A stretch of 44,694 nucleotides of DNA. Origin: an uncultured Prevotella sp. (lineage in GTDB: Bacteria; Bacteroidota; Bacteroidia; Bacteroidales; Bacteroidaceae). Positions within the stretch are counted from its first letter, which is position 1. Each line of letters begins with the position of its first letter. The notes below the pieces were generated by a model that had not been told where the DNA came from, ran no database searches, and saw nothing but the letters and a program-made list of their open reading frames with translations. Position numbers and translations under genes: made by a program. The stretch covers positions 1 to 44,694 of the forward strand of contig CAKPYB010000027.1 in NCBI GenBank assembly GCA_934202525.1, written 5' to 3'. Shown in pieces: positions 18,247 to 27,681 of this stretch.

Positions 18247-18606
18247 TTACTTGATGATTACTTTCTTACCATTAATAATATACACACCCTTAGACAAGCC
18301 CTGGAGGGAAGAACCTACACACTGGCCCTGAAGGTTATAAACCTTACCCTGCAATGCCTGCTTGATACCTTCTACCTGACTGATACCGGTAGTGGTGCTG
18401 TAGGAGAATGAAAGGGTTACGAGCGACATGTTCTCTGTATCAGATGTGTTATCTGCATAATAAAGAACGACATTGTCACCATCGAAGGTAATCTCTGAGA
18501 CAGTCTTTTCTATGACCTGACCAGCAATCCTTACCGTCTGTTTGTTGCCGGCAAATACTGCCGTAGACAACATTCCAGCCAACAATAATAAATAAACTTT
18601 TTTCAT
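18247..18606 (-). CDS. Small secreted protein with C-terminal sorting-type tail
   Basis: A 119-residue protein with signal peptide (MKKVYLLLLAGMLSTAVFAG), a short beta-rich middle (residues 22-75) and a tail GKVYNLQGQCVG...KGVYIINGKKVIIK. Such tails occur at the ends of many large Prevotella secreted enzymes; here almost nothing but signal and tail remains. It is the first gene of the unit, 17 bp upstream of the large pectate lyase and just behind a good promoter. It could be a processed surface peptide, an assembly partner of the lyase, or the remnant of a larger protein. No function is claimed. Confidence 0.7.
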   Translation of the reverse strand: MKKVYLLLLAGMLSTAVFAGNKQTVRIAGQVIEKTVSEITFDGDNVVLYYADNTSDTENMSLVTLSFSYSTTTGISQVEGIKQALQGKVYNLQGQCVGSSLQGLSKGVYIINGKKVIIK

Positions 18607-18655
18607 TTTAACGAATGTTTGTTAGATTAATTTTTGGTTTGTTGATTTTTACAAT

Positions 18656-18664
18656 GCAAAAGTA
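18656..18664 (-). promoter_or_regulatory. -7 promoter element for the pectate lyase unit
   Basis: The minus strand reads TACTTTTGC, identical to the element in front of susC, giving a leader of about 43 nt to the ATG at 18606. The identity of the two elements fits co-regulation within the locus. Confidence 0.6.
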
Positions 18665-18755
18665 GCGAAAAAATATCTATTAAAAAACATTCTAGTGCAT
18701 TTTTCCTACGCAAACGTTTGCACAAGTGTAAAATTGAGACTTTTTAAAAAAGGGC

Positions 18756-18792
18756 AAAAAAAAAGACTGAATCCTGTTACGAAGATTCAGTC
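18756..18792 (-). terminator. Terminator of tRNA-Phe
   Basis: GACTGAATC (18765-18773) pairs with 18784-18792, followed on the minus strand by nine T residues (18756-18764). It lies 11 bp past the tRNA-Phe 3' end. Confidence 0.88.
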
Positions 18793-18803
18793 TCATAAAG
18801 AAG

Positions 18804-18876
18804 TGGTACCACCAGGAATCGAACCGGGGACACAAGGATTTTCAGTCCTTTGCTCTACCAACTGAGCTATGGCACC
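18804..18876 (-). tRNA. tRNA-Phe (anticodon GAA)
   Basis: A 73-nt cloverleaf on the minus strand. The acceptor GGTGCCA pairs with TGGTACC (one G-U), the D arm is AGCTCAGTTGGTAGAGC, the anticodon arm has loop CTGAAAA with GAA, and the T arm is CCCCGGTTCGATTCCTGG-like. The discriminator base is A. CCA is not encoded. Confidence 0.96.
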
Positions 18877-18910
18877 AACTTTCACAAATCGCGATTTATC
18901 ATTTGCGGGT

Positions 18911-18943
18911 GCAAAGGTAATACTTTTTTCTGGTTCCTGCAAA
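18911..18943 (-). promoter_or_regulatory. Promoter of tRNA-Phe (-33 TTTG and -7 TACCTTTGC)
   Basis: TTTG (18940-18943) and TACCTTTGC (18911-18919) on the minus strand are separated by 20 nt, which is textbook Bacteroidota spacing. The predicted start lies about 28 nt before the tRNA. Confidence 0.8.
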
Positions 18944-18986
18944 TTTTTCGGGAAATTTCTTTCAAAAAAAGATAAAAAAGTCTATT

Positions 18987-19022
18987 TTTGTTGGTGGTAT
19001 CCATTATTTAATGTACCTTTGC
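18987..19022 (+). promoter_or_regulatory. Promoter of tRNA-Pro
   Basis: TTTG/TTGG around 18987-18994 and TACCTTTGC at 19014-19022 form a Bacteroidota promoter. Transcription would start within a few nt of the tRNA 5' end at 19032. Confidence 0.75.
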
Positions 19023-19031
19023 AACTGTTAT

Positions 19032-19107
19032 CGGGATTTAGCGCAGTTGGTAGCGCACGTCGTTCGGGACGATGAGGTCGCTGGTTCGAGTCCAGTAATC
19101 CCGACCA
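19032..19107 (+). tRNA. tRNA-Pro (anticodon CGG), CCA encoded
   Basis: The acceptor CGGGATT pairs perfectly with AATCCCG, the anticodon loop TTCGGGA holds CGG, and the T arm is CTGGTTCGAGTCCAG. The discriminator is A, followed by an encoded CCA (19105-19107). The neighbouring tRNA-Phe lacks an encoded CCA. The gene abuts the integrase region and is the likely attachment site. Confidence 0.95.
19070..19107. other. Probable attachment site (attL) in the tRNA-Pro 3' end
   Basis: Tyrosine recombinases commonly target tRNA anticodon/T arms, and the integrase start is 126 bp away. The partner repeat cannot be seen because the other end is outside the window. The stretch 19108-19232 holds short TGGTCG repeats and AT-rich DNA that could be arm sites, but no gene. 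Confidence 0.45.
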
Positions 19108-19232
19108 AAAGCCGTCTAATGTGCCTATACACAGGGGATTTGCCTTGGTCGTGGCCAAAATGGTCGGTACAATTTCGGTATCATTCCTATACAAATTATA
19201 AATAATAGGCTATATCTGAAAAAAATTAAGAT

Positions 19233-20420
19233 ATGGCTAAAAAAAATTATGCTCCAAATTCGAATGACACAATTCTTAGCAGTGTCATTGGCTGGAAACC
19301 TCCAGTTTTGCATCAGAAATCAGAATGTTATATCTCCTTCTTGGCGTTTGATCCTGGAGTCAACCGCATGAGAAAGAAAAAAATTATGCTTGACCATATC
19401 AAGGGCAAGCGGAACCAACGTGCCTATGCCGACCAGGTTATTAAGAATCTCACCGAGAAACTTATGGCTGGATGGAATCCTTGGATTGAGGAGCTGCAGC
19501 CCCTGGAATATACTAAATGGGATGACGTGCTCGACAGGTATAAGTCTTATCTGGCCAAAATGTGCAACGAGGGTAGTATGCGTGAGGAGACTTATGTCGA
19601 CTATAGCAGCCGTCTCCGCATCCTGGAAAAATGGAAGCAAGAGAAAAGAATAACGCTCAACTACTCATACCAATGGGACAGAGGTAATGTTAGCAAGTTC
19701 CTGGACTACATTTTCATCGACCGCAATAATACAGTCCTGACCCGCAACAACTATCTTGCCTGGACTAAGAGCTTCTCCGCTTATCTGTTGGCTCGAGGCT
19801 ATATACCCAAGAACCCAACAGAAGGTTTGGAACGTATCAAGTCCAGGCAGAAGAAAAGCAGAGATGTCATACCGGACTGCACCATGCAGCTCATCAGAGA
19901 TTATCTGATGGAGCATAACAGGCACTATCTGCTGGCGTGTGAAATCATTCACTACCTCTTCATCCGCCCTCGAGAGATGTCCTATCTCAGAATCTGTGAT
20001 ATTCATATCAAGACTCAGACACTCACTCTGCATGGCGAGAACACTAAGAATGGCAATGATGCCGTGATTACGTTGCCGACTCATGTCATCAAGCTGATGC
20101 TGGAACTCAACATCTTCTCACACCCAGGGCAGGACTACCTCTTTTCTGACGGCTTCATGCCTGGATCTGAAAGAAAGAATGAGAAAATGTTCAGAGACTA
20201 CTGGACTCGGGTCCTAAGGAAGGAACTGAAGCTCTCTCCCCGCTTCAAGTTCTACAGCTTGAAAGACACAGGCATCACCAATATGCTGCGTGCCAATGCC
20301 GATGTCTTGTCGGTCAGAGACCAGGCGAGACACTCGTCCATACTCATCACAGACATCTACACGCCAAAGGATATACAGAAAGCAAATGAGTATATCAAGA
20401 ATTATCAGGGTATCTTATAA
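19233..20420 (+). CDS. int: Phage-type tyrosine recombinase (integrase)
   Basis: A 395-residue site-specific recombinase with an N-terminal arm-binding region, a SAM-like core-binding domain (about 95-195) and a catalytic domain (210-395). Box I Arg is R245 (FIRPREMSYLR), and the C-terminal part has ARHSS...DIYT with nucleophile Tyr376. The box II segment reads YSLKDTGIT, so the canonical HxLRH Arg/His are Lys/Asp; similar versions seem common in Bacteroidota integrases (recollection, unchecked). It is the only plus-strand gene of the element, faces the late genes across a bidirectional terminator, and presumably integrates the element at tRNA-Pro. Confidence 0.92.
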   Translation: MAKKNYAPNSNDTILSSVIGWKPPVLHQKSECYISFLAFDPGVNRMRKKKIMLDHIKGKRNQRAYADQVIKNLTEKLMAGWNPWIEELQPLEYTKWDDVLDRYKSYLAKMCNEGSMREETYVDYSSRLRILEKWKQEKRITLNYSYQWDRGNVSKFLDYIFIDRNNTVLTRNNYLAWTKSFSAYLLARGYIPKNPTEGLERIKSRQKKSRDVIPDCTMQLIRDYLMEHNRHYLLACEIIHYLFIRPREMSYLRICDIHIKTQTLTLHGENTKNGNDAVITLPTHVIKLMLELNIFSHPGQDYLFSDGFMPGSERKNEKMFRDYWTRVLRKELKLSPRFKFYSLKDTGITNMLRANADVLSVRDQARHSSILITDIYTPKDIQKANEYIKNYQGIL

Positions 20421-20462
20421 TATAATAAGGTGGAGGGCAAGCTGCTCCCCACCTTATTATAT
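20420..20462. terminator. Bidirectional terminator between integrase and tail operon
   Basis: A 14-bp stem, 20420-20433 (AATAATAAGGTGG core) with 20449-20462, sits between the convergent integrase (stop at 20420) and tail gene (stop at 20468). AT-rich tracts flank it on both sides. Confidence 0.8.
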
Positions 20463-20467
20463 ATATA

Positions 20468-22357
20468 TTATGATTGCATATAAAAATAGCCTGTGTAAAC
20501 TGGCTCGATGGCATCGTCCTTGATTTCCATTTCTATCTTCTCGCACACAAATCTCTTGTTGCGGATGATGTATATCTTGGATGGGTCCGGTATGTCGTCT
20601 GACTTGAACTTGACCTCCATAGAATTTTTATTGTCTACCCTGAGACCATTGGCATGCAAGTTGCCTAGAGTAACATCATCAGTAGATTTCGCACAAAGCG
20701 ACAGAGAGTATGGATACTGTTCTTTGAAAGTACCACCTCCGCGGTTGCCACCAAAACCTCCTACTACACTACCACAATAATCTTTATTAATCCGGTAGTC
20801 GGTTTTGAATTTTGGCCACCTTGACTTCGCTCTAACCCAACTGAATTTGTTGTCATTTTGTACTTCTCCTGGAATAATGAAGAATATATTCATGCATTCC
20901 TGATCATCTTCGGATTTGTCGAGCGTTGACTCATCATCTATCGCATCCTGCACGGATGTGTAGTTATATCCGTCATCATCAACATCGCACTCCTTGGAAT
21001 CCGGCTCCTTATCATTAGGTATTGAAAGAAGGCATCGCTTCTCGTAGTAATTATCTTCTAAGAAAAATGTCTTGAAATTGATGTCTTCTACAACTTGTGC
21101 TGCAGGAGATATGTTCAGATCAACATAATCATCCGAAGAACTGTCCCTGATTAATGGTGACCAAACGCCTGCCATCTGCCATGTTTTCGAGCCGTCCTCA
21201 TTCTCTACATATATGTAGTAACTACCATTATGCTCTATGATGGTCTGTCGTTTTTGTTTCTCAGACCATGACTGTGCTGTCTCTTTGAACTGATAACCAG
21301 GTCCCCAGGTTTCTGTGCTATGTACTGTTTCAAAGTTTTCAAATACTTTTTTTGAGATAACTTCATAGTTATCTCTGTTGGCAGAATCACCCAGATTATA
21401 CTCTAGATTTGCTGTAGATGACGTGGAGAACGAACCATCCTCATCATAGTCCGTAGTGTATTCGTCCAGAGGCTCAATCTCTACGGAATCTGCGGTTGTC
21501 TGCTCTGATGCTTTGATAACAGAGCAGGTTTTTTGGATATCATCAAAAACAATTGTGGCATTGAAAAGCTTTCGAAATTCCTCTATAAAAGTATAGCTCG
21601 ACCAATGTGGAAGCGCCCTGCGCAGTTCACGAGTCTTGTAGGCCGAAGCTATATATAGCTGGTTCCACGGCTTGCAGTCGAAGTCGTTGCGCTTGAGAGT
21701 GTATCCCTCATATTCTACCACTTTGCGGAAGATATACATCAAGCTTGGCTGAACTGCCAGGTTCATGATAAATGGTGCATTGTAGCCGATGAACTGCTTT
21801 GTTTTATCCACCCCAACAAAATTTGCGATTAGGTCGTTCGTTTCGTCTCTTACTGGCATGAAGCACCATCTACCTTCCGCTCCCAGGAACTCCGAATAAT
21901 TTTCATTCAGCCTGTAGATGTCTTTAATCTTCAGCTGGTTTTTAAATCCCTGAGAAAAACCTTTATCAATAGTATAACCAGGTTTATCAGCTGTACCGAA
22001 TGGAATCTCATCGATGTAGTGCTTGGTCATGCGGTCATTGAATTTGATGCGTGACTTGCCTCCGACTATCTGCAGTTTGATCTCTTTCTCTGTCACGGAG
22101 AGTATGGTACCGACACCACTCATGATGAGCTGGCTGTTACAGAACAGCTTGCAGTCATCGAACTTGGCGATGTTCTTCTTGACCTCCAAGCGTGAGACAT
22201 TTTTGAAAATGACACGGTTCTCCAGGATATTCATGGGGAAGGTGATGTCATAGGTGTACTCACCATCATCGGTGGCATACTGATTTGCGTATGTCACCTT
22301 GATGGATGATGTAGAAATGGGATAGGCCTTATGGCCATTGATGATGCATGTTATCAT
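20468..22357 (-). CDS. Phage tail protein, probable distal tail/baseplate hub component
   Basis: A 629-residue protein encoded directly after the tape measure gene, where siphophages place distal-tail and tail-associated proteins. It starts with a compact beta-rich domain (ITCIINGHKAYPISTSS...YTYDITFPMNILENR), contains an acidic insert (about 440-480) and ends in a beta-rich segment with a Gly-rich loop (GGFGGNRGGGTF). No catalytic motif was seen. The role is inferred from position and from resemblance to large tail proteins of Bacteroidota phages. It is the last gene of the late operon. Confidence 0.6.
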   Translation of the reverse strand: MITCIINGHKAYPISTSSIKVTYANQYATDDGEYTYDITFPMNILENRVIFKNVSRLEVKKNIAKFDDCKLFCNSQLIMSGVGTILSVTEKEIKLQIVGGKSRIKFNDRMTKHYIDEIPFGTADKPGYTIDKGFSQGFKNQLKIKDIYRLNENYSEFLGAEGRWCFMPVRDETNDLIANFVGVDKTKQFIGYNAPFIMNLAVQPSLMYIFRKVVEYEGYTLKRNDFDCKPWNQLYIASAYKTRELRRALPHWSSYTFIEEFRKLFNATIVFDDIQKTCSVIKASEQTTADSVEIEPLDEYTTDYDEDGSFSTSSTANLEYNLGDSANRDNYEVISKKVFENFETVHSTETWGPGYQFKETAQSWSEKQKRQTIIEHNGSYYIYVENEDGSKTWQMAGVWSPLIRDSSSDDYVDLNISPAAQVVEDINFKTFFLEDNYYEKRCLLSIPNDKEPDSKECDVDDDGYNYTSVQDAIDDESTLDKSEDDQECMNIFFIIPGEVQNDNKFSWVRAKSRWPKFKTDYRINKDYCGSVVGGFGGNRGGGTFKEQYPYSLSLCAKSTDDVTLGNLHANGLRVDNKNSMEVKFKSDDIPDPSKIYIIRNKRFVCEKIEMEIKDDAIEPVYTGYFYMQS

Positions 22358-22363
22358 ATTCCA

Positions 22364-25300
22364 CTACTTATTGTTTAAAATGCGCTGATAATCCTGCAGT
22401 CTGCGGTGCAGACCTCTACGTCCAGATATCGGAACTTCAACCTCAATGCCATCGTCAAGAGTCTGTGTCAGACGACTGACGGCTGCATTGACACCATCGA
22501 GGGACTGGCGTACCTCGGTGTTATCATTGTTGACATTGACAACAGGAGCCACCACGGTACTGCTACCTTGTCCCAGAGAACGTGTGATGTCAGCAGCTGT
22601 CAGCGAGCCAACCGTGTTGGAGCGCTGTGCCCTATCGATGAGGTCAAGAGCCGGACGGATGGAAGAGTTGTTGACGGCATTGTGATTAGCCACGAACTCG
22701 CCTTCATGTACGACTCCTGCTTCTTTTCGGTAGCGGTTGCCTTTGGTGTAACCACCTTCGTAATAACCTGCTGCCTCTGCCTGGTGTTGCTTCTTGATAG
22801 CAGCAAGCTGTATCATGCCAGCAGCTGTGGCCATACCTGCTGCTATTGGAGCTAATGTCCAACCTATTGTTGGTATAGCTGCAGCAGATGCATAGGCATT
22901 GATAGCAGACATTGCAGTAGATGCTATCGCCTGCGCAATTTCTATCTTCATGGCTTTTTTGTTAGCCTTGGACTTGGCTGCGGCCAACTCCTTGTCTCGC
23001 TTCTCCTCCAACTTTTTCTTTTTCTTCGAATTGTTGCCAGCTGCAGCAATCTGCTTCTCGTAGTTTTTGGAGATTTTCGCCTGCTCGAGGTCAGAACATG
23101 CCTGAGCATATGACGATGACGCAGATAGAATACCATTGATACCATTGTAAACAACAGCTGTCTTTTCAACCAGGTCATTGAGGTAATCAGAGGTGATCTG
23201 CCCTTTCGCCTGCATGTAGGCAGCGTGGTTCTGCTTGTCGCTGCCATACAACTCCTTCAGTTTCTCCATGGTGTTTTGATAGTTCTCAACTTGTGAGGAG
23301 AAGTATCCACCCAGAGTTGCATTGCTGGTCGACTGAGACTCACCTGCAGCAGCCCTAGCACTGTTGACCATCTCTGATGACTTCTCATTAATCTTCAGCT
23401 GAGCGCTACCTGCACCATGGTCATCAGCATCGATCTGCGCTCTCTGAGCAGCAAACTGTTTGGTTATCTCCAACTTCATCTGCTGATATTCCTCCTCCTT
23501 GATCAATCCCTGCTTGTAGAGATTGTCAAGGCCATTGAGGTACATAGCCTCCTGTGACTGCAGGTCTTGCTTGCCGAACTGCTGGCGGAGTTCTCGCAGC
23601 TGGTTCTGGTATGCCTCCTGCATCTGCAGCTGGTGGTCGAGCTCAGCCTGTTCCATCTCAGCCTTCAGATCCAGCCACTCCTCGCTGCCTTCTCTGTCCT
23701 TGTAGAGTGCAAGACGTTTTTTCATGGCTTCGACATCATTCTTATATAGGGCTTCATTGAGAGCGGTATCATTCTGATAGATTTTCGAGTTGGCATCATT
23801 GTACTGAGCCTTGATGCTCGCCTCCTTTTGGAGGCGTTCACGCTCAATGGTCTGCTCATTCATCTTCAGAATTGCAGCATCATGCTGCTTGACAACGTTG
23901 ATCTGGTTGTCAAGCAACTGCTTGTACTCGTTGCTCTCAGCACCATACAACTGTTTCAGCTTAGCAAAACCCTTAATCTGGATGTTCTGTCGGTCGTCGA
24001 TGAACTGCTGATAGGTTTTCTTGCCCTCTGCATAGGCTTTGGCGTTGTCTGCCATCAACTCGTTGGTCTCAGCTTTGATGCTGTCAGCAGCCTGTTTCTG
24101 CTTGCGTTTGGCTTCTGCCTCACGCTTACGAGCTTCTGCAGCCGCAGCCTTGTTAGCCTTCTCACGAGCCTTGCGCTCCTTTTCTGACACCTGATGAGTG
24201 CCGGTTGTACTCCGCTGCTTAATGATGGTACCATCATTGCCCTTGCCATTGTAGCCATTGTTGCGCCATGGTTCTGGGTCAGTAACTTCGAAATGTTGTG
24301 ACTCTAGCTCATTTATCTTCTCGATGAGTTTCTGCTGGTACTGCTTCTCACGCTCAATGCTCTTGTTCATCACATCTATGAACACTTCTTTGTTGTCTGA
24401 TGCTAAGTTTAACATCTTAGTTTTACCATTTGCAAACGGATTTACACGCCCCCAAACTTTTGACCAGAATCCACGCTTGTCGTTGTCAGCTTCGCTTAGC
24501 AAGTCTTCTTGTTCAGCCTGCTTGGCGATAGACTCAGCCAGTTTCTTCTGCAAGCCGTCGATGACAATCTTCTTCTTCATCATGTCGATGTAGGACTGGA
24601 TCTGTCTCGTAGCTTGACCTGTTCGAACAGCCTCTTCTGTAATGTTGCCCAGGTGCTGACTCATCAGCTTGCCGTTGAGTTCCTCAAGTGCTGCCTTGCG
24701 GTCAGACTCTGCACTGGTGTTGGACTGAATGGCAGAAACGAGGCGCATGATGGCTGCCTCTTCGTCTGCAGCCTGCTTGTTGGCATCGGTCACTGCATCA
24801 TTGTAGTCACGCTGAGCCTGCTCTGCGGTGCTCGTCTCCTTAGATAATGTAACGATTGCTGCTGTGAGGCCTACGACAACAGCTATCACGGCTGTGATAG
24901 GGTTGGCCAATAAGACCTTGTTCCATAACATCTGCGCTGCAGTGGTCAGTTTTATCTCACGTGTCAACGCCATCTGAACAATTTCCATGGTCTTGAGAGC
25001 AGATGTCTTGAGCCCCACAAGGACGAGATGCGCCTTCTCGCGCAGAATCATGATGTTGAGCCATGCCATCTGCGCCTTGTCAACAATCAACTTAGCTTTA
25101 GACATGGCTGTATAGGTGACGATTGCAGCTGTCAGCACTATCAGAATGCGCCAATACTCCTTGACGAAGTCAACGAGAGTGGAGAGTGCTCGAACACCGA
25201 GACTGGCTGCAGATATGCAATATCGTGCTGCAGGATAGAGTTTCTGGCCCAGCTCGATGGAGAGATCCAGGAACTTCTTGCTCGCCTTGTCAAGTTGAGC

Positions 25301-27103
25301 CTGTACACTCTCGTTCTGTGTCTCGAACTCATTGAGGACGGATGTGCCTCCGGAATAGGCTTCGTTTGCCAGGTTCTGAGCAGTCTTGATGTCATCCAGC
25401 TTATCTGCAAGTACAGTTAGGACGCCAGTCGCCCTAGAGCCATCCATCTTCATCTCCTCGAACATCGGTGCGAGGTCTGCGAATCCTCCCTTGGCTCGCA
25501 TGGCTGCCAAAAATTGGAGGAGTGCGCCATTGGCGTCCTCCTTTAACGTCTTTGCGAATTCCTTGACATTTAGACCTGCAATCTGAGCGAACTTGGCTGA
25601 GTCCTGGAACATTTTTGCCAGGAGGTTCTGTACAGCGGTTGCTGCGGTCTCATCCTGCTGCATGTTCTGGTCGAGGACTGATGCGAGACCCATGATCTGT
25701 GCCTGGGTGAAGCCTGCCTGCTTGCCGACACCAGCTACACGCGCTGTGAAGTCAACGAGATAGCCGGCAGAGGCTGAGGAATTCTGAGCCAGCTCATTGA
25801 CAGCAGAACCTGTTGCCAACATGGCACCTCGCAGACCTTTGGTCTTGTCTTCGCCGAACATCTGTGCGAGTTTACCGATTTGAGAGACGGCTTTATCGCC
25901 GAGATCATCACCGAGGGCAACATTGATTTTATCGGCTCCATCGACGAATTCCTCAACTGCAGCAGTCGAGGTGATGCCGAGTCTGCCGGCATCTTCGGCT
26001 AGTTGGTTGAGCTTCTGGCGAGGTGTGCGGGTATCCATCTTCTTGAAGTCTTCGTTCATGCGCTCAACCTCCTCGGCTGCCTGACCGGTATATTTGCGGA
26101 CGTTGGTCATCTCATCATCCATCTTTGCATACTCCTCCACACACTTTTTGACTGTGAAGGTGATGCCGGAGATGGCAGCAACAGCACCGAGTGCAAGACC
26201 CTGCATACGGTTGAACCAGTCTGCAGAGCGCTTAATCCAGGACTCCTGGGCTACTCCTTCGGCTCTGACCGCCTGCAGTTCTGCCCTCAGCTGCTTCGCC
26301 TTCAGCTCCATCTGCTTGAACTGCTCGGTACCACGCTGCATGCCCTTCATCTGTTGGTTGATAGCCTTGATGGAGTACTCCAGGTCACGGATGGATGAGG
26401 TCTTGAGGTTGGACATGGTGTTATTGACCAGCTGCATCTGACGCTTGGTCTCCTTTATGTCCACATTGGTGCTGTCTATCTCCTTGTCATATTGCTGCAT
26501 GAGGGTGACCACTTTCTGCTCACTCTGGCGGATGCGCTCCAGTTCTGCCTCTACCAGCTTCAGCTGCGAAGCTCGAGAGGCGTACATGGTAGATGTCGGG
26601 TCGTAGTCAGCCATTTGGCTACGTAGCTTGGAAGCTGTGAAGTTGAGGTCATTGATTGACGCATGCTTTAGGTTTGACACCGTTGCGGTCATGCGTCTTG
26701 CTTCCTCATCAGCCTTGCGTGTTGCGCCCTTCAGGGCAAGCATCTGCTCCTTGACCTTTGAGAGTTGAGCGTCCAATTTTGCAAAGTCTGAAGGGTCAGA
26801 TGCTGCCTTCATCTGCCCCTTCAGATGTCTTGCAGCCTTCTCCAGCTGTCCTAGGCTTGCACTTGACAGGTTGTCGAGTGTCTCCTTGACGCTCATGGTT
26901 GAGTTCTTGAATTGCTTCATCTCTCGCTCTGCGGCCTTCAGATCCTTGGCGAGGGATGCGCCTAAACGGGAATCGCCCGCCGAGAAGGCATCCTGTTTAG
27001 CCTTCTTCAGACGAGCGACTCTGTCCTCCAACTCCTTGAGTCGGTTCTTTGCCTCCTCTGAGTTGAGCTTGATGACTGTTGTATATACCTCTTGTCTTGC
27101 CAT
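22364..27103 (-). CDS. Phage tail tape measure protein
   Basis: A 1579-residue tape measure. Long coiled coils cover about 1-310. A TP901-type core (about 320-600) has MTNVRKYTGQAAEEVERMNEDF, TPRQKLNQLAEDAGRLGI and the GFTQAQIMGLASVLDQNM region. Hydrophobic segments lie around 660-690 and 745-770, a Lys/Glu/Gln-rich coiled coil at about 950-1250, and an Ala/Gly-rich hydrophobic stretch near 1400-1440. By the usual rule of about 0.15 nm per residue the tail would be roughly 235 nm (inference), so a long flexible-tailed particle. It starts one base into the stop codon of the gene upstream (TAATG), which suggests translational coupling. Confidence 0.93.
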   Translation of the reverse strand: MARQEVYTTVIKLNSEEAKNRLKELEDRVARLKKAKQDAFSAGDSRLGASLAKDLKAAEREMKQFKNSTMSVKETLDNLSSASLGQLEKAARHLKGQMKAASDPSDFAKLDAQLSKVKEQMLALKGATRKADEEARRMTATVSNLKHASINDLNFTASKLRSQMADYDPTSTMYASRASQLKLVEAELERIRQSEQKVVTLMQQYDKEIDSTNVDIKETKRQMQLVNNTMSNLKTSSIRDLEYSIKAINQQMKGMQRGTEQFKQMELKAKQLRAELQAVRAEGVAQESWIKRSADWFNRMQGLALGAVAAISGITFTVKKCVEEYAKMDDEMTNVRKYTGQAAEEVERMNEDFKKMDTRTPRQKLNQLAEDAGRLGITSTAAVEEFVDGADKINVALGDDLGDKAVSQIGKLAQMFGEDKTKGLRGAMLATGSAVNELAQNSSASAGYLVDFTARVAGVGKQAGFTQAQIMGLASVLDQNMQQDETAATAVQNLLAKMFQDSAKFAQIAGLNVKEFAKTLKEDANGALLQFLAAMRAKGGFADLAPMFEEMKMDGSRATGVLTVLADKLDDIKTAQNLANEAYSGGTSVLNEFETQNESVQAQLDKASKKFLDLSIELGQKLYPAARYCISAASLGVRALSTLVDFVKEYWRILIVLTAAIVTYTAMSKAKLIVDKAQMAWLNIMILREKAHLVLVGLKTSALKTMEIVQMALTREIKLTTAAQMLWNKVLLANPITAVIAVVVGLTAAIVTLSKETSTAEQAQRDYNDAVTDANKQAADEEAAIMRLVSAIQSNTSAESDRKAALEELNGKLMSQHLGNITEEAVRTGQATRQIQSYIDMMKKKIVIDGLQKKLAESIAKQAEQEDLLSEADNDKRGFWSKVWGRVNPFANGKTKMLNLASDNKEVFIDVMNKSIEREKQYQQKLIEKINELESQHFEVTDPEPWRNNGYNGKGNDGTIIKQRSTTGTHQVSEKERKAREKANKAAAAEARKREAEAKRKQKQAADSIKAETNELMADNAKAYAEGKKTYQQFIDDRQNIQIKGFAKLKQLYGAESNEYKQLLDNQINVVKQHDAAILKMNEQTIERERLQKEASIKAQYNDANSKIYQNDTALNEALYKNDVEAMKKRLALYKDREGSEEWLDLKAEMEQAELDHQLQMQEAYQNQLRELRQQFGKQDLQSQEAMYLNGLDNLYKQGLIKEEEYQQMKLEITKQFAAQRAQIDADDHGAGSAQLKINEKSSEMVNSARAAAGESQSTSNATLGGYFSSQVENYQNTMEKLKELYGSDKQNHAAYMQAKGQITSDYLNDLVEKTAVVYNGINGILSASSSYAQACSDLEQAKISKNYEKQIAAAGNNSKKKKKLEEKRDKELAAAKSKANKKAMKIEIAQAIASTAMSAINAYASAAAIPTIGWTLAPIAAGMATAAGMIQLAAIKKQHQAEAAGYYEGGYTKGNRYRKEAGVVHEGEFVANHNAVNNSSIRPALDLIDRAQRSNTVGSLTAADITRSLGQGSSTVVAPVVNVNNDNTEVRQSLDGVNAAVSRLTQTLDDGIEVEVPISGRRGLHRRLQDYQRILNNK

Positions 27104-27669
27104 TATCGGGTGACTTGTATATAGCTATTATATAATATGTTGGAATGGGGATTGAAGTTGATGACCTTGACGTCATAGCCTTTGGTGCCCCAGCGCCACC
27201 AGAGGAATCTGTGCTTATACTGCCTATAGACGATGGTCTGAAGGCTGTCTCTCGCCTTGTATGTCAAGATGGAGTCAGCCGTATTGAGACGGAAACTGAG
27301 CCATCGATCGCTGTAGGTATATACCGAGTCGCTGCGGTCTGTCTTGACCGTATCAGCAGTACTCAGACTCGTGCGCTGGTCTGCCAAGACCTGTCCAAGA
27401 CGAATGTCCAGGTCATGGAGCAACTGGCGGTCGTAGGCTTGAAGTTTGTACTCCTCTTCCTTCATCTGCAGCACCTGCTGCGTGATGACTGTGACAGAGT
27501 CTCGGATGGTGTCTCGCTCGGCTGGAGCATACTGAAGTTTCAGTCCATTAAGCTGCTCTCTCAGTTCCTGCTCCGCTTGCTGCTGTCGATGGTCAAAAAT
27601 CCAGAAGCAGGCGATGATGACCAATATCACCGATATGGCCATGATGATTGACTTGAGATGTTTCTGCAT
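27103..27669 (-). CDS. Spanin-like membrane-anchored coiled-coil protein
   Basis: A 188-residue protein with one N-terminal membrane helix (IIMAISVILVIIACFWIF), then a helical region (residues 30-105) and a beta-rich C-terminal end. This topology matches inner-membrane Rz-type spanins, and the gene follows the amidase and holin-like genes. It lies between the lysis genes and the tape measure. Sequence similarity to a named family is not certain, so the role rests on topology and position. An alternative is a structural protein linked to tail assembly. Confidence 0.5.
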   Translation of the reverse strand: MQKHLKSIIMAISVILVIIACFWIFDHRQQQAEQELREQLNGLKLQYAPAERDTIRDSVTVITQQVLQMKEEEYKLQAYDRQLLHDLDIRLGQVLADQRTSLSTADTVKTDRSDSVYTYSDRWLSFRLNTADSILTYKARDSLQTIVYRQYKHRFLWWRWGTKGYDVKVINFNPHSNILYNSYIQVTR

Positions 27670-27681
27670 AATCCTAGTTTT

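Noticed and set aside
23800..24190. Plus-strand frames opposite the tape measure gene
   Set aside because: Shadows of coiled-coil codons; no independent support.
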